Shown: in pieces, positions 35,077-42,448 of the stretch
Layout of the letters: every line of letters starts with the position of its first letter
Numbering within the stretch: the stretch's first letter is position 1
Notes under the pieces: model-generated
What the model saw: the letters and a program-made list of their open reading frames with translations, nothing else
The model's database searches: none
Told to the model about the DNA's origin: nothing
Origin: Cellulomonas pakistanensis
GTDB lineage: Bacteria > Actinomycetota > Actinomycetes > Actinomycetales > Cellulomonadaceae
Reading direction: 5' to 3'
NCBI RefSeq assembly: GCF_016862755.1
Contig: NZ_BONO01000029.1
Location: 1 to 59,287, forward strand
DNA length: 59,287 bases
Position numbers and translations under genes: made by a program

Positions 35077-35397
35077 TCAGTCGTGCGGCACCGTGACCCG
35101 CACGGGTGCGCGGAACCGCGCCCGGCCGCTCGCCGTCGGGACCGGCTCCCACTCCCCGGCCTGCGCCAGCCCGACGACGTCGAGGTGCACCTGCGCGATG
35201 TCCGCCAGCGGCAGCGGGAAGTCGGGCGACGTCGTGCGGCTCTCCGCCAACGGCACGCCGCCGCCGTCCAGCAGCGTCAGGGTCCAGGTCAGCGCGTCCG
35301 TGCCCGCGGCCACCGGCGAGTGCACGTCCACGTGGCGCGCCAGGGCCGCCTCGGGTCCGCTCAACGCGGCGATCCGGGGCAGGCGTCGCCGAGTCAT
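35077..35397 (-). CDS. hypothetical protein
   Basis: 106 residues, MTRRRLPRIAALSGPEAALARHVDVHSP..., with LTWTLTLLDGGGVPLAESRTTSPDFPLPLADIA and ending in RFRAPVRVTVPHD. Strands alternate in a way that suggests a small beta-sandwich, but no family is recognised. AGGGGG lies a few bases before the ATG. No signal peptide or membrane segment. It is the only minus-strand gene between the CsbD terminator and the GNAT gene. Confidence 0.6.
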   Translation of the reverse strand: MTRRRLPRIAALSGPEAALARHVDVHSPVAAGTDALTWTLTLLDGGGVPLAESRTTSPDFPLPLADIAQVHLDVVGLAQAGEWEPVPTASGRARFRAPVRVTVPHD

Positions 35398-35516
35398 GAG
35401 GGCCCCCTGCTGATCGTGCGCGGGGCCGTCGTCCCCAGCCCCGCGGCCCAGACTGGGCCCCTTCGCCTCCTCTTGGCTAGGACGTCGGTCCCTGGTGGCG
35501 CGCCCATCGGGATGGG

Positions 35517-36080
35517 TCAGAGCCGCCGCTCGAGCAGGACGACGTCCCGCCACTCCCCCGCGCGCGGGCCGTGCGACATCCGCGCGATCCGCTCGCGCGT
35601 GCCGACCACCCGGAACCCCGCCGCCGCGTGCAGCGCGAGGCTGCCCGCGTTCTCCGGGAACACCGACGACTGCACGGTCCACACCCCGCCCGCCGCGCAC
35701 GAGTCCAGCAGCGCGTCCATGAGCGCGCGGCCGACCCCCCGCCCGCGCGCCGCGGCACCGACGTAGAGCGACGCCTCGACGACGCCGGCGTACACCGCGC
35801 GGCGCGACACGGGCGACGCGGCGACCCAGCCGAGGACCTGGTCGCCGGGGACGCCCTGGTCGTCGGGGCGCGCGGGGGCGTCCGTGTCCCCGGCGCCGTC
35901 CGGCAGCGCGACGAACCGGTGGTCCGGCAGGTGCGACGCGTCGAACGCCTCCCACGCGGGCGCCGCGGGCTCGAACGTCGCGTGGCCCGTCGCGATCCCC
36001 TCGGCGAACACGGCGAGCACCCCCTCCGCGTGCGCGGCGGTCATCGGGCGGACGGTCACGGGCGGCTGCACGCCGGCCAT
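35517..36080 (-). CDS. GNAT acetyltransferase, phosphinothricin N-acetyltransferase-like
   Basis: 187 residues from the ATG at 36080. Domain order matches the Pat/YwnH subgroup: VTVRPMTAAHAEGVLAVFAEGIATGHATFE at the N-terminus, VLGWVAASPVSRRAVYAGVVEASLYVGAAARGRGVGRALM containing the acetyl-CoA loop, then SSVFPENAGSLALHAAAGFRVVG. An insertion of about 20 residues with Pro/Asp/Gly sits before VLGWVAA. Relatives acetylate phosphinothricin, methionine sulfoximine or other amino-acid analogues. The open frame extends 11 codons upstream without supporting signals. Confidence 0.8.
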   Translation of the reverse strand: MAGVQPPVTVRPMTAAHAEGVLAVFAEGIATGHATFEPAAPAWEAFDASHLPDHRFVALPDGAGDTDAPARPDDQGVPGDQVLGWVAASPVSRRAVYAGVVEASLYVGAAARGRGVGRALMDALLDSCAAGGVWTVQSSVFPENAGSLALHAAAGFRVVGTRERIARMSHGPRAGEWRDVVLLERRL

Positions 36081-36160
36081 TCTCGCCCCGCCGGCCGCCG
36101 TGGGTGACATCACCCCGGAGCTCCCGCGCGTCGCGCCGCGGCGGGGCGCACACTGCCGCC

Positions 36161-36439
36161 ATGAACCTCGCGCAGACCGTCCCGGGCGGGCTCGCCCGGC
36201 TGCGGTCCGCCGTCCCGCTCCTGAACGCGGTGCCCGTCCCGCCCGGCGTGCACCACGACGTCGACCGCCCGCTGCCGGTCACCGTGACGCTGCGCTGGGA
36301 GACCGGGGCCGAGCGGCTGGACACCGTCGCGGTCGAGTGGACGGCGACGCTGGTGCGGGTGCGCATCGCCGACCTGCGGGTGATGACCGGCGCGGTGTGG
36401 CTGCCGGCGACGGACGTCCGCCGGCGCGCCTGCGGGTAG
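36161..36439 (+). CDS. hypothetical protein
   Basis: 92 residues, MNLAQTVPGGLARLRSAVPLLNAVPVPPGVHHDVDRPLPVTVTLRWETG... with alternating strands (VTVTLRWETGAERLDTVAVEWTATLVRVRI). No family recognised. It diverges from the GNAT gene. CACACT ends six bases before the ATG, echoing the leaderless layout seen at other genes but with a weak -10. Coding is supported mainly by GC3 bias. Confidence 0.5.
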   Translation: MNLAQTVPGGLARLRSAVPLLNAVPVPPGVHHDVDRPLPVTVTLRWETGAERLDTVAVEWTATLVRVRIADLRVMTGAVWLPATDVRRRACG

Positions 36440-36452
36440 GTCCAGCCGGGCG

Positions 36453-36680
36453 TCAGGCCAGCCGCTCGACCCGGACCGCGGCGTGGTGCTCCCGCGGGGA
36501 GCCCGGCCGGGCGCCCCACGACACGACGCCCTGGGCGACCGCGCCGACCTCGGCCGGGACGGCGCCGGAGTAGTGCGCGGTGGGGTCGTGGGTGAGGCGC
36601 TCGGCGAGCTCGGTCAGGCTGCGGCTGTCGGCGGCCTCGTCCGCCGCGAGCCGGGTCATCCGGAATCGTGTCTCGGTCAT
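36453..36680 (-). CDS. hypothetical protein
   Basis: 75 residues, MTETRFRMTRLAADEAADSRSLTELAERLTHDPTAHYSGAVPAEVGAVAQGVVSW... The start has GGAGGCC directly before the ATG and a TACGCT -10 candidate about 30 bases further up. No known domain, no membrane segment. It converges on the 36161 gene with a 13-nt gap. Confidence 0.55.
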   Translation of the reverse strand: MTETRFRMTRLAADEAADSRSLTELAERLTHDPTAHYSGAVPAEVGAVAQGVVSWGARPGSPREHHAAVRVERLA

Positions 36681-36711
36681 GGCGGCCTCCCGTCGTCGGT
36701 CGGACGGCACC

Positions 36712-36926
36712 AGCGTACGAGCGGGTGATGCAGGCGCGGCGGAGGCCCTTGCGGTGCGCAATCGGGACGTTCGCCGCGGATCGGGACAAACGTGGTGTCA
36801 CGTCAGGGACCGTGCACGAACGTGCCGCCGCGGGTGGAACCCGTCGGCCACCAGCAGGGACGACCGGCCCGTCCGTGCCCCGACCGCTCGGCCGATGTGC
36901 CGCCGCACGCGGGCCGTGCCTACGGT
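36712..36926. promoter_or_regulatory. divergent promoter region (305-nt gap 36681-36985)
   Basis: This gap holds no gene. TACGCT on the minus strand (36717-36712) can serve the hypothetical gene, and TACGGT at 36921-36926 the CAP gene, whose ATG lies 60 nt downstream after AGGAGGG. In between, CGGGACAAACG at 36782-36792 nearly repeats CGGGACAAAACG at 3678-3689; significance unknown. Confidence 0.4.
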
Positions 36927-36985
36927 CGTCGGGATCGATGCGCCGCCAGCACCGGCGGCGCGACGAGGACCCCAGGAGGGAACCC

Positions 36986-37492
36986 ATGACGAAGCGCCTG
37001 TGGACCACCAGCACCGTGACGGCCGGCCTGCTCCTCGGCGGCGCCGCACCCGCGTTGGCCGCCGACGCACCCGCCAGCGCCGGACCCGCACGCGCCGGCG
37101 TGCTCGCGGCACCCGTGGCCGCCCCGGACGTCGAGGCCGCGGAGCGCGCGATCCTGGCCCGCACGAACGCCCTGCGGGCGAGCGAGGGCAAGCCGGCCCT
37201 GGTGCGCAACGCCCGGATCGACGCCGTCGCGGCGGCGTGGGCCGAGCGCATGGCCACGACCGGGCAGTTCCAGCACAACCCGAGCTTCTCCCGGCAGATC
37301 CCGGCGGGCTGGCGCACGGCCGGGGAGAACATCGCGATGAACTCCTACGACCCGGTCGCGCTGTACACCCAGTGGCAGAACTCGCCGCCGCACCGCGCCA
37401 ACCTGGTGAACCCCGCGTTCAACCAGATCGGCATCGGCGTGGTCGAGCGCGGCGGCCTGTACTACGGCGTCCAGGTGTTCGGCGGGTACTGA
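36986..37492 (+). CDS. secreted CAP (SCP/PR-1) domain protein
   Basis: 168 residues. A Sec signal peptide with probable cleavage after ALA at residue 25 is followed by a short Ala/Pro linker and one CAP domain (about 48-168): AERAILARTNALRASEG, WAERMATTGQFQHNP, GENIAMNSYDP, and YTQWQNSPPHRANLVNPAFNQIGIG, with the conserved His and Glu positions of the family cavity. Bacterial CAP proteins are secreted or wall-associated and poorly understood. AGGAGGG lies seven bases before the ATG. A bidirectional hairpin follows. Confidence 0.88.
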   Translation: MTKRLWTTSTVTAGLLLGGAAPALAADAPASAGPARAGVLAAPVAAPDVEAAERAILARTNALRASEGKPALVRNARIDAVAAAWAERMATTGQFQHNPSFSRQIPAGWRTAGENIAMNSYDPVALYTQWQNSPPHRANLVNPAFNQIGIGVVERGGLYYGVQVFGGY

Positions 37493-37517
37493 CCTCCGCG
37501 CACCGGCCACGACGACG

Positions 37518-37545
37518 GAGCCCCGGCCGCGACCGGCCGGGGCTC
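37518..37545. terminator. 12-bp bidirectional terminator
   Basis: GAGCCCCGGCCG (37518-37529), loop CGAC, and CGGCCGGGGCTC (37534-37545) form a perfect 12-bp stem followed by TCTCGT on the plus strand. It sits between the CAP gene (plus) and the 3' end of rnpB (minus) and can stop both. Confidence 0.7.
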
Positions 37546-37553
37546 TCTCGTGC

Positions 37554-37945
37554 GCGGATGAGCTGGCCGGTACGCCGGGTTCTGTCCCCGCGCGCGGTTG
37601 CCCCCGCGCGGGTGGCGACCATCCATCTACGACGCACGTTGCCGTGCGCCTCCAGCGGCCTACCCGGGAGCTCGGGCGGGCAGCCCTCGAGCGCTCCCTG
37701 TCTGGCCTTGCTCCGGGTGGGGTTTACCGAGCCGTGCCGGTCGCCCGGCACGCTGGTGGTCTCTTACACCACCGTTTCACCCTTACCACCGTCCGGCCCG
37801 AGAGCCGTGCGGTGGCGGTCTGCTTTCTGTGGCACTGTCCCGCGGGTCACCCCGGGTGGGCGTTACCCACCACCCTGCCCTGTGGAGCCCGGACGTTCCT
37901 CGGCGAGCCCGAGGGCTCGACGCGGCCGCCTGGCCAGCTCATCCG
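37554..37945 (-). ncRNA. rnpB: RNase P RNA, bacterial class A
   Basis: Read on the minus strand, the transcript carries the RNase P landmarks: GAGGAACGTCCGGGCTCC near the 5' end (around 37902-37885), GGTGTAAGAGACCACC in the middle (around 37770-37750), and ACAGAACCCGGCGTAC at the 3' side (around 37585-37570). The ends pair as helix P1: 37932-37943 is the exact complement of 37557-37568. Length about 392 nt; exact termini are estimates. It is the catalytic RNA that matures tRNA 5' ends. TAGGCT about ten bases upstream on the minus strand is a likely -10. Long reading frames across this span are artefacts. Confidence 0.93.
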
Positions 37946-38041
37946 CGCCGGTCAGCCTACTACGCCCGCGACCTCGCGCCGGTGTGCCCACCGTGGCGCT
38001 GGCCACGCCCGCCGCGACCCTGGCGACCGGCCGGCGGCACC

Positions 38042-38047
38042 TACAGT
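38042..38047 (+). promoter_or_regulatory. -10 box TACAGT for yaaA, leaderless layout
   Basis: TACAGT ends seven bases before the GTG at 38055, with no Shine-Dalgarno sequence; it decides the yaaA start. Confidence 0.5.
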
Positions 38048-38054
38048 TCAGCCC

Positions 38055-38840
38055 GTGCTCATCCTGCTCCCCCCGTCCGAGGGCAAGACCGCGCCCGTCC
38101 GCGGCGCCGCCCTCGACCTGGCCGACCTGTCCGCCCCCGCCCTGACGACGACGCGGGAGCGCGTGCTCGACGCGCTGGTCGCGGCGAGCGGCCGGCCGGA
38201 CGCGGTCGAGGTGCTGGGCGTGGGCGCGGGCATCGCCGACGAGGTCGCCCGGAACGTCGACCTGCGCACGGCGCCCACCGCCGAGGCCCGCGCCGTGTAC
38301 ACCGGCGTGCTGTACGGCGCCGCGGCGCTCGACCGGCTCACGCCCGCGCAGCGGCGCCGCGCCGCCGGGTCCGTGCGGGTCGTGTCCGGGCTGTGGGGGC
38401 TCGTCGCGCCGGACGACCGGATCCCCGCCTACCGGCTGTCGATGGGCGTCGACCTGCCGGGCGTCGGCCCGCTCGCCGCGGCCTGGCGCGAGCCCCTGCG
38501 CGCCGAGCTGGACCCGCGGGCGGAGGCCGGCGAGCTCGTCGTCGACTGCCGGTCGGCCACCTACCTGGCCGCGTGGAAGCCGCCGCGCGCCGCGCACGGG
38601 TCGTGGGTGCAGGTGCGCGTGCTGCGGGAGGTCGCCGGGACGCGGTCGGTCGTCTCGCACCACGCGAAGCACACGCGCGGCGTGCTCACCCGGCACCTCG
38701 TCACCCGCCGCGGCGCGGCGCCCGGGACGCCCGAGCAGCTCGCCCGCGCCGCGCGGGAACTCGTCGGCACCGAGCTGCTCGCCGTCGAGCTCGACACCCC
38801 GGCGGGCCGGGCCGCCACGCTGTCGCTCGTCGTGGCCTGA
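38055..38840 (+). CDS. yaaA: YaaA family protein (peroxide stress)
   Basis: 261 residues. It opens with VLILLPPSEGKTAP, the signature start of YaaA/DUF328, and has VLYGAAALDRLT, VVSGLWGLVAPDDRIPAYRLSMG, VDCRSATYLAAWKP and SHHAKHTRGVLTRHL. In E. coli YaaA protects against peroxide by limiting free iron; the biochemical activity is not settled and a DNA-binding role has been proposed. The GTG start follows a TACAGT -10 box by seven bases. It is transcribed away from rnpB. Confidence 0.88.
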   Translation: MLILLPPSEGKTAPVRGAALDLADLSAPALTTTRERVLDALVAASGRPDAVEVLGVGAGIADEVARNVDLRTAPTAEARAVYTGVLYGAAALDRLTPAQRRRAAGSVRVVSGLWGLVAPDDRIPAYRLSMGVDLPGVGPLAAAWREPLRAELDPRAEAGELVVDCRSATYLAAWKPPRAAHGSWVQVRVLREVAGTRSVVSHHAKHTRGVLTRHLVTRRGAAPGTPEQLARAARELVGTELLAVELDTPAGRAATLSLVVA

Positions 38841-38972
38841 CCCCCACGAGGCCTTCACCCGCCACCCACGCCGTGCCCACCGGCGGGGCACGCGCCGGTG
38901 GGCCGGTCCGGTTAGCGTGGTGACCCGGGCGACCGCCCGAGCACACCACGGCAGGACGGGGACGGCAGCAGC

Positions 38973-40883
38973 ATGCGACGCACGGGCACCGCGCGGGTCG
39001 CGGCGCTGCTGCTGGTGCTCCTGCTCGCGCTGGTCGGCGTCGTCGCGGCCGCGGGCGGGCCGGCGGGCGCGGCGACCGACGCGGGCGGGTCGACCCGGCA
39101 GGGCACCGCCGAGCAGCAGGGCGCGACGACCGGCGACGGCCAGGAGGCGGGCACCGGCGCCGCCCCGGTCCCCTCGCCGTCGGCGTCCCCCGCGCAGCCC
39201 GCCCCGACGACATCCCCGGTCCCGACGCCGACGCCGACGCAGCAGGTCCCGGCCCCCGAGCCGACGACCGTGCCGCAGCCGGCGCCCGCCCCGACCGAGA
39301 CCGCCGAGCCGGCGCCGTCCAGCACACCGACGCCCACCCCGACCACGCCCGCGCCCACCCCGGACGAGGAGGAGGCCACCGGCCCTCCGCCGCGGTTCTC
39401 CGTCCCGCCGGCCGTGACGACCACGTCGACCCCGTGGACCGAGCTGATCGGCGCGCTCGCCGTCGTGGTGGCCGGCGCCGTCGCGGTCGTCGCGATCTCG
39501 GCCCGCCGGGCGCGCCACGCCGCCGCGGCCGGGGCGGCCGCCGGGGCCGGGTCCACCGGCACCGCCGCCGACGCCGACACCGCCGAGCTCCCCGCCCCCG
39601 CGACCCCCGCCGAGGTCCTGCGCCTCATGGTCGTCGCCGGCGAGGCCATGGTCGACGCCGGCCACACCGTGTCGTCCGTCGGCGACACGCTCGAGGAGAT
39701 CGCCGCCGTGCACGGCGTCCCGGGCACCGAGACCGTCGTCCTGCCGACGGCGCTGCTGGTCTCGGTCCCCGACGGCGACGGCGTCGCCACCGCCGCCGTG
39801 TCGACCGGGCGCCGGCCGCTGCTGCTGCACCAGGTCGACGACCTGACCGACGTCCTGCGGGACGCCGTCGAGCCCGGCGCGGACGTCGCCGGCGTCACCG
39901 CCCGGATCGCCCTGCTGCGCGCCGCGTCGCCGCCGTTCGGCATGCTCGCCCGGCTCGGCGGCTACCTGCTGCTCTCGGTCGGCCTGGCGGCGCTCCTCGG
40001 CGGGTCGTGGGTCGACCTGCTGGTGGCGGCCGGGCTGGGTCTCGCGGTCGGCGCGGTCCAGGTGACCGTCGGGCCGATGCCCACCGGCGTCGAGGTGCTG
40101 GTGACCGTCGCGTCGGCGTTCGTCGTGTCCGCGGTCGTGCTGCTCGCGGCGCGGGTCGTGCCCGACCTGGGGGTGCTGCCGTCGCTGATCGCGCCGCTGG
40201 TGCTGTTCCTGCCCGGCGGGCTGCTGACGACGGGCGTCATCGAGCTCGCGACCGGCCAGATGCTGTCGGGCGCGGGGCGGATCGCCGCCGGGGCGATGCA
40301 GCTGGTGCTGCTGGCGGGCGGCATCGTCGCGGCGGCCGCGCTGGTGGGCGTCCCGGCGGTCGAGCTCGCGGCGAGCAGCAACCCGCTCGGCCCGGTCGCG
40401 CCGTGGGTCGGCGTCGCGGTGTTCGGCGCCGGGACGGTGGTCTACCGGTGCGGCCGGCCGCGGTCGATCGGCTGGGTCGTCCTCGTGCTGGCCGTCGCGT
40501 ACGGCGCGCAGGTGCTGGGCGACGCGCTGCTCGGCGGGGCGCTGTCGGCGTTCGTCGGGGCGCTCGCCATGACCCCGGTGGCGCTGGCGGTCGCGCGGTT
40601 CCCGTCCGGGCCGTCGCCGCTGGTGTCGTTCCTGCCGGCGTTCTGGCTGCTGGTGCCCGGGGCGCTCGGCCTCGTCGGGGTCACCAGCCTGCTCGACGGC
40701 GACAGCAACGGCGTGTCGACGCTCGTGACGACCGGCGGGACGATGGTGGCGATCGCGCTGGGCGTGCTCGTCGGGCTGTCGGCGGCGCGCGGCCTCCCGG
40801 GTCGGCAGCGCCGGTGGTCGCTCGGCGGCGTGCCCGGCGTCCTGCCGCCGCGGCTGCCGCACCGCGCGGACCCGCCTGTCTGA
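38973..40883 (+). CDS. ThrE-family threonine/serine exporter with Pro/Thr-rich stalk
   Basis: 636 residues, much longer than Corynebacterium ThrE (about 490). An N-terminal signal/anchor (about 1-34) leads to a roughly 110-residue Pro/Thr/Ala-rich segment (about 35-147), then a membrane segment (about 150-172), the soluble ThrE_1 region (about 195-320, EVLRLMVVAGEAMVDAGHTVSSVGDTLEEIA) and about ten membrane helices to the C-terminus. The ThrE family exports threonine, serine and small peptides. The stalk is probably outside the membrane. TAGCGT near 38914 is a plausible -10. The stalk is written in simple-sequence repeats of CCGACG/CCGACC type. Confidence 0.82.
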   Translation: MRRTGTARVAALLLVLLLALVGVVAAAGGPAGAATDAGGSTRQGTAEQQGATTGDGQEAGTGAAPVPSPSASPAQPAPTTSPVPTPTPTQQVPAPEPTTVPQPAPAPTETAEPAPSSTPTPTPTTPAPTPDEEEATGPPPRFSVPPAVTTTSTPWTELIGALAVVVAGAVAVVAISARRARHAAAAGAAAGAGSTGTAADADTAELPAPATPAEVLRLMVVAGEAMVDAGHTVSSVGDTLEEIAAVHGVPGTETVVLPTALLVSVPDGDGVATAAVSTGRRPLLLHQVDDLTDVLRDAVEPGADVAGVTARIALLRAASPPFGMLARLGGYLLLSVGLAALLGGSWVDLLVAAGLGLAVGAVQVTVGPMPTGVEVLVTVASAFVVSAVVLLAARVVPDLGVLPSLIAPLVLFLPGGLLTTGVIELATGQMLSGAGRIAAGAMQLVLLAGGIVAAAALVGVPAVELAASSNPLGPVAPWVGVAVFGAGTVVYRCGRPRSIGWVVLVLAVAYGAQVLGDALLGGALSAFVGALAMTPVALAVARFPSGPSPLVSFLPAFWLLVPGALGLVGVTSLLDGDSNGVSTLVTTGGTMVAIALGVLVGLSAARGLPGRQRRWSLGGVPGVLPPRLPHRADPPV

Positions 40884-40910
40884 GCCCCGGCCGCGGGCTC
40901 GGACGCTGCC

Positions 40911-41708
40911 TCAGCCGCGCGCCGGCCAGCCCTCGCTGGGCGCGCCCGCGACCGCGACCTCGTCCCGCTTGTCCGCGAACAGCCGGATGATGCTCACCGA
41001 CGCCGGCGCGACGCGGAGCTGGCTCCACGACCCCGGCTGCGCGCCCATCGTGCGGCCCAGCGCGGCCCGGATGGCGACGGCGTGCGACACGACGACGACG
41101 GTCCGGTCGGTGCCTGCGGCGAGCAGCCCGTCGAGCCCGGCGCCGATCCGCTCCCCCACGTCGGCGATCGACTCGCCGCCGCCGTCGGGCCGGACGTCGG
41201 CGCGGGTGTGCCAGGGCTCGAGCTGCCCGGGCCAGCGCTGCTCGATCTCCTCGGCGGTCAGCCCCTGCCAGGCGCCGAAGTCGGCCTCCTGGAACGCGGC
41301 GTCCACCCGCGGGGCGAGCCCGAGCCGCGCGCCGATGACGGCGGCCGTCTCCTGCGTGCGCACCATCGGCGACGCGATGAGCTCCGTCGGGAACGGGACG
41401 TCGCCCCACAGGTCGTCGCCGACCCGGCGGACCAGCTCCCCCGCGGCGGCAGCCTGCGCGCGGCCGCGCTCCGTGAGCGACGGGCCCGGCTCGGACGACC
41501 CCGAGTAGCCGCGGGAGACCGTCATCTCGGTCTCGCCGTGCCGGACCAGGATCACCGTCACGGGCTGCGCATCGTCGAACCGCACCGCCGCGCCCGAGGG
41601 CCGGCCGCGGCGGGCGGGCTCGGCCCGCTCGGCGGTCGCCGGCGGCGCCGGGGTCCCCGCCTCGGGCTCCAGCGGCTGCGCGGTGCCCTCGGGGCCGTCG
41701 GCGGCCAT
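40911..41708 (-). CDS. histidine phosphatase family protein (CobC/acid phosphatase-like), no RNase H domain
   Basis: 265 residues. After a disordered Ala/Pro/Glu-rich tail of about 45 residues comes a histidine phosphatase domain: VILVRHGETEMT (catalytic His about 56), SPMVRTQETAAVIG, FQEADFGAWQG and VVVSHAVAIRAALG. In mycobacteria the gene at this place in the operon encodes RNase HI fused to such a phosphatase domain (Rv2228c); here the RNase H half is missing and replaced by the tail. Its ATG overlaps the preceding gene's stop by one base (TGATG). Substrate unknown; alpha-ribazole phosphatase or a phosphoglycerate mutase-like role are options. Confidence 0.82.
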   Translation of the reverse strand: MAADGPEGTAQPLEPEAGTPAPPATAERAEPARRGRPSGAAVRFDDAQPVTVILVRHGETEMTVSRGYSGSSEPGPSLTERGRAQAAAAGELVRRVGDDLWGDVPFPTELIASPMVRTQETAAVIGARLGLAPRVDAAFQEADFGAWQGLTAEEIEQRWPGQLEPWHTRADVRPDGGGESIADVGERIGAGLDGLLAAGTDRTVVVVSHAVAIRAALGRTMGAQPGSWSQLRVAPASVSIIRLFADKRDEVAVAGAPSEGWPARG

Positions 41709-42448
41709 CAGTACGCGTCCTCGCCGCGGACCAGGATCCGGCCCGAGTCCTCGCAGTACACGATCTCGTCCTCCGGGGTCGCCTTGATCTTCGCGAGCTC
41801 GGTCGCCGGGACCGGCAGGCCGGAGCCCTCGGACCGGCCGTGCCGCAGCGCCGCGACGGCCACGCCGCCGAGCCGCCCGCGCAGCCGGTCGTAGAGCGCG
41901 ATCAGCGGCTCGGCCAGCGGCGCCGCCATCGCGTCACGCTGGGTCCTGACCTCGCCGGCCTGCTTCTCGATGACCGCCAGCTCGGCATCCCGCTCGGCCA
42001 CGACGGCCGCGCGGTCGTTGAGCAGCGCCGCGTGCGCGGTGGTGAGCTCGCCGAGCGTGCCCTCGTGCGCCTCCAGGCGCTCCATCGCCTCGAGCTCGAC
42101 CTCCTCGAGGTCGCCCTGCCGGCGGGCCAGCGAGACGAGCTCGCTCTGCAGCGCCTGCAGGTCCTTGGCGGAGCCGGACCCGGAGTCGAGCCGGGCCTGG
42201 TCCCGCGCCGCGCGGTCGCGGACCTGCTGCACGTCGGCCTCGGCCTTGCTCACCTCGCGCTGGATGTCGCCGACCGCGGTGCGGGACGCGGCGATCGCGG
42301 TGTCCAGGTCCGTCAGCTGCGCGTCGAGCTCGGCGATCCGCGTGTGCTGCGGCAGCGCCGTGCGCCTGTGCGCGAGCTGGTCCAGCTTGGTGTCGAGCCC
42401 CTGGAGGTCGAGCAGCCGCTTCTGGTCCTGCGGGGAGGCCTTGGTCAC
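41708..42448 (-). CDS. coiled-coil protein with degenerate C4 zinc-ribbon C-terminus
   Basis: 246 residues. Residues about 5-175 are heptad-rich coiled coil (QDQKRLLDLQGLDTKLDQLAHRR...). The C-terminal region corresponds to the C4 zinc-ribbon of the Rv2229c/CT398 family, but the usual CxxC...CxxC is reduced: the first pair reads SEGS in GRSEGSGL and the second CEDS in YCEDSGRILVR, leaving one cysteine. Zinc binding is therefore doubtful. It is the middle gene of a coupled nif3-ribbon-phosphatase operon (GTGA overlap upstream, TGATG downstream) conserved in actinobacteria; function unknown. Confidence 0.85.
   Translation of the reverse strand: MTKASPQDQKRLLDLQGLDTKLDQLAHRRTALPQHTRIAELDAQLTDLDTAIAASRTAVGDIQREVSKAEADVQQVRDRAARDQARLDSGSGSAKDLQALQSELVSLARRQGDLEEVELEAMERLEAHEGTLGELTTAHAALLNDRAAVVAERDAELAVIEKQAGEVRTQRDAMAAPLAEPLIALYDRLRGRLGGVAVAALRHGRSEGSGLPVPATELAKIKATPEDEIVYCEDSGRILVRGEDAY

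Noticed and set aside
37598..38923. Long plus-strand reading frame across 37.6-38.9 kb
   Set aside because: It crosses rnpB and then runs out of frame through yaaA; the RNA landmarks and YaaA motifs settle the matter.
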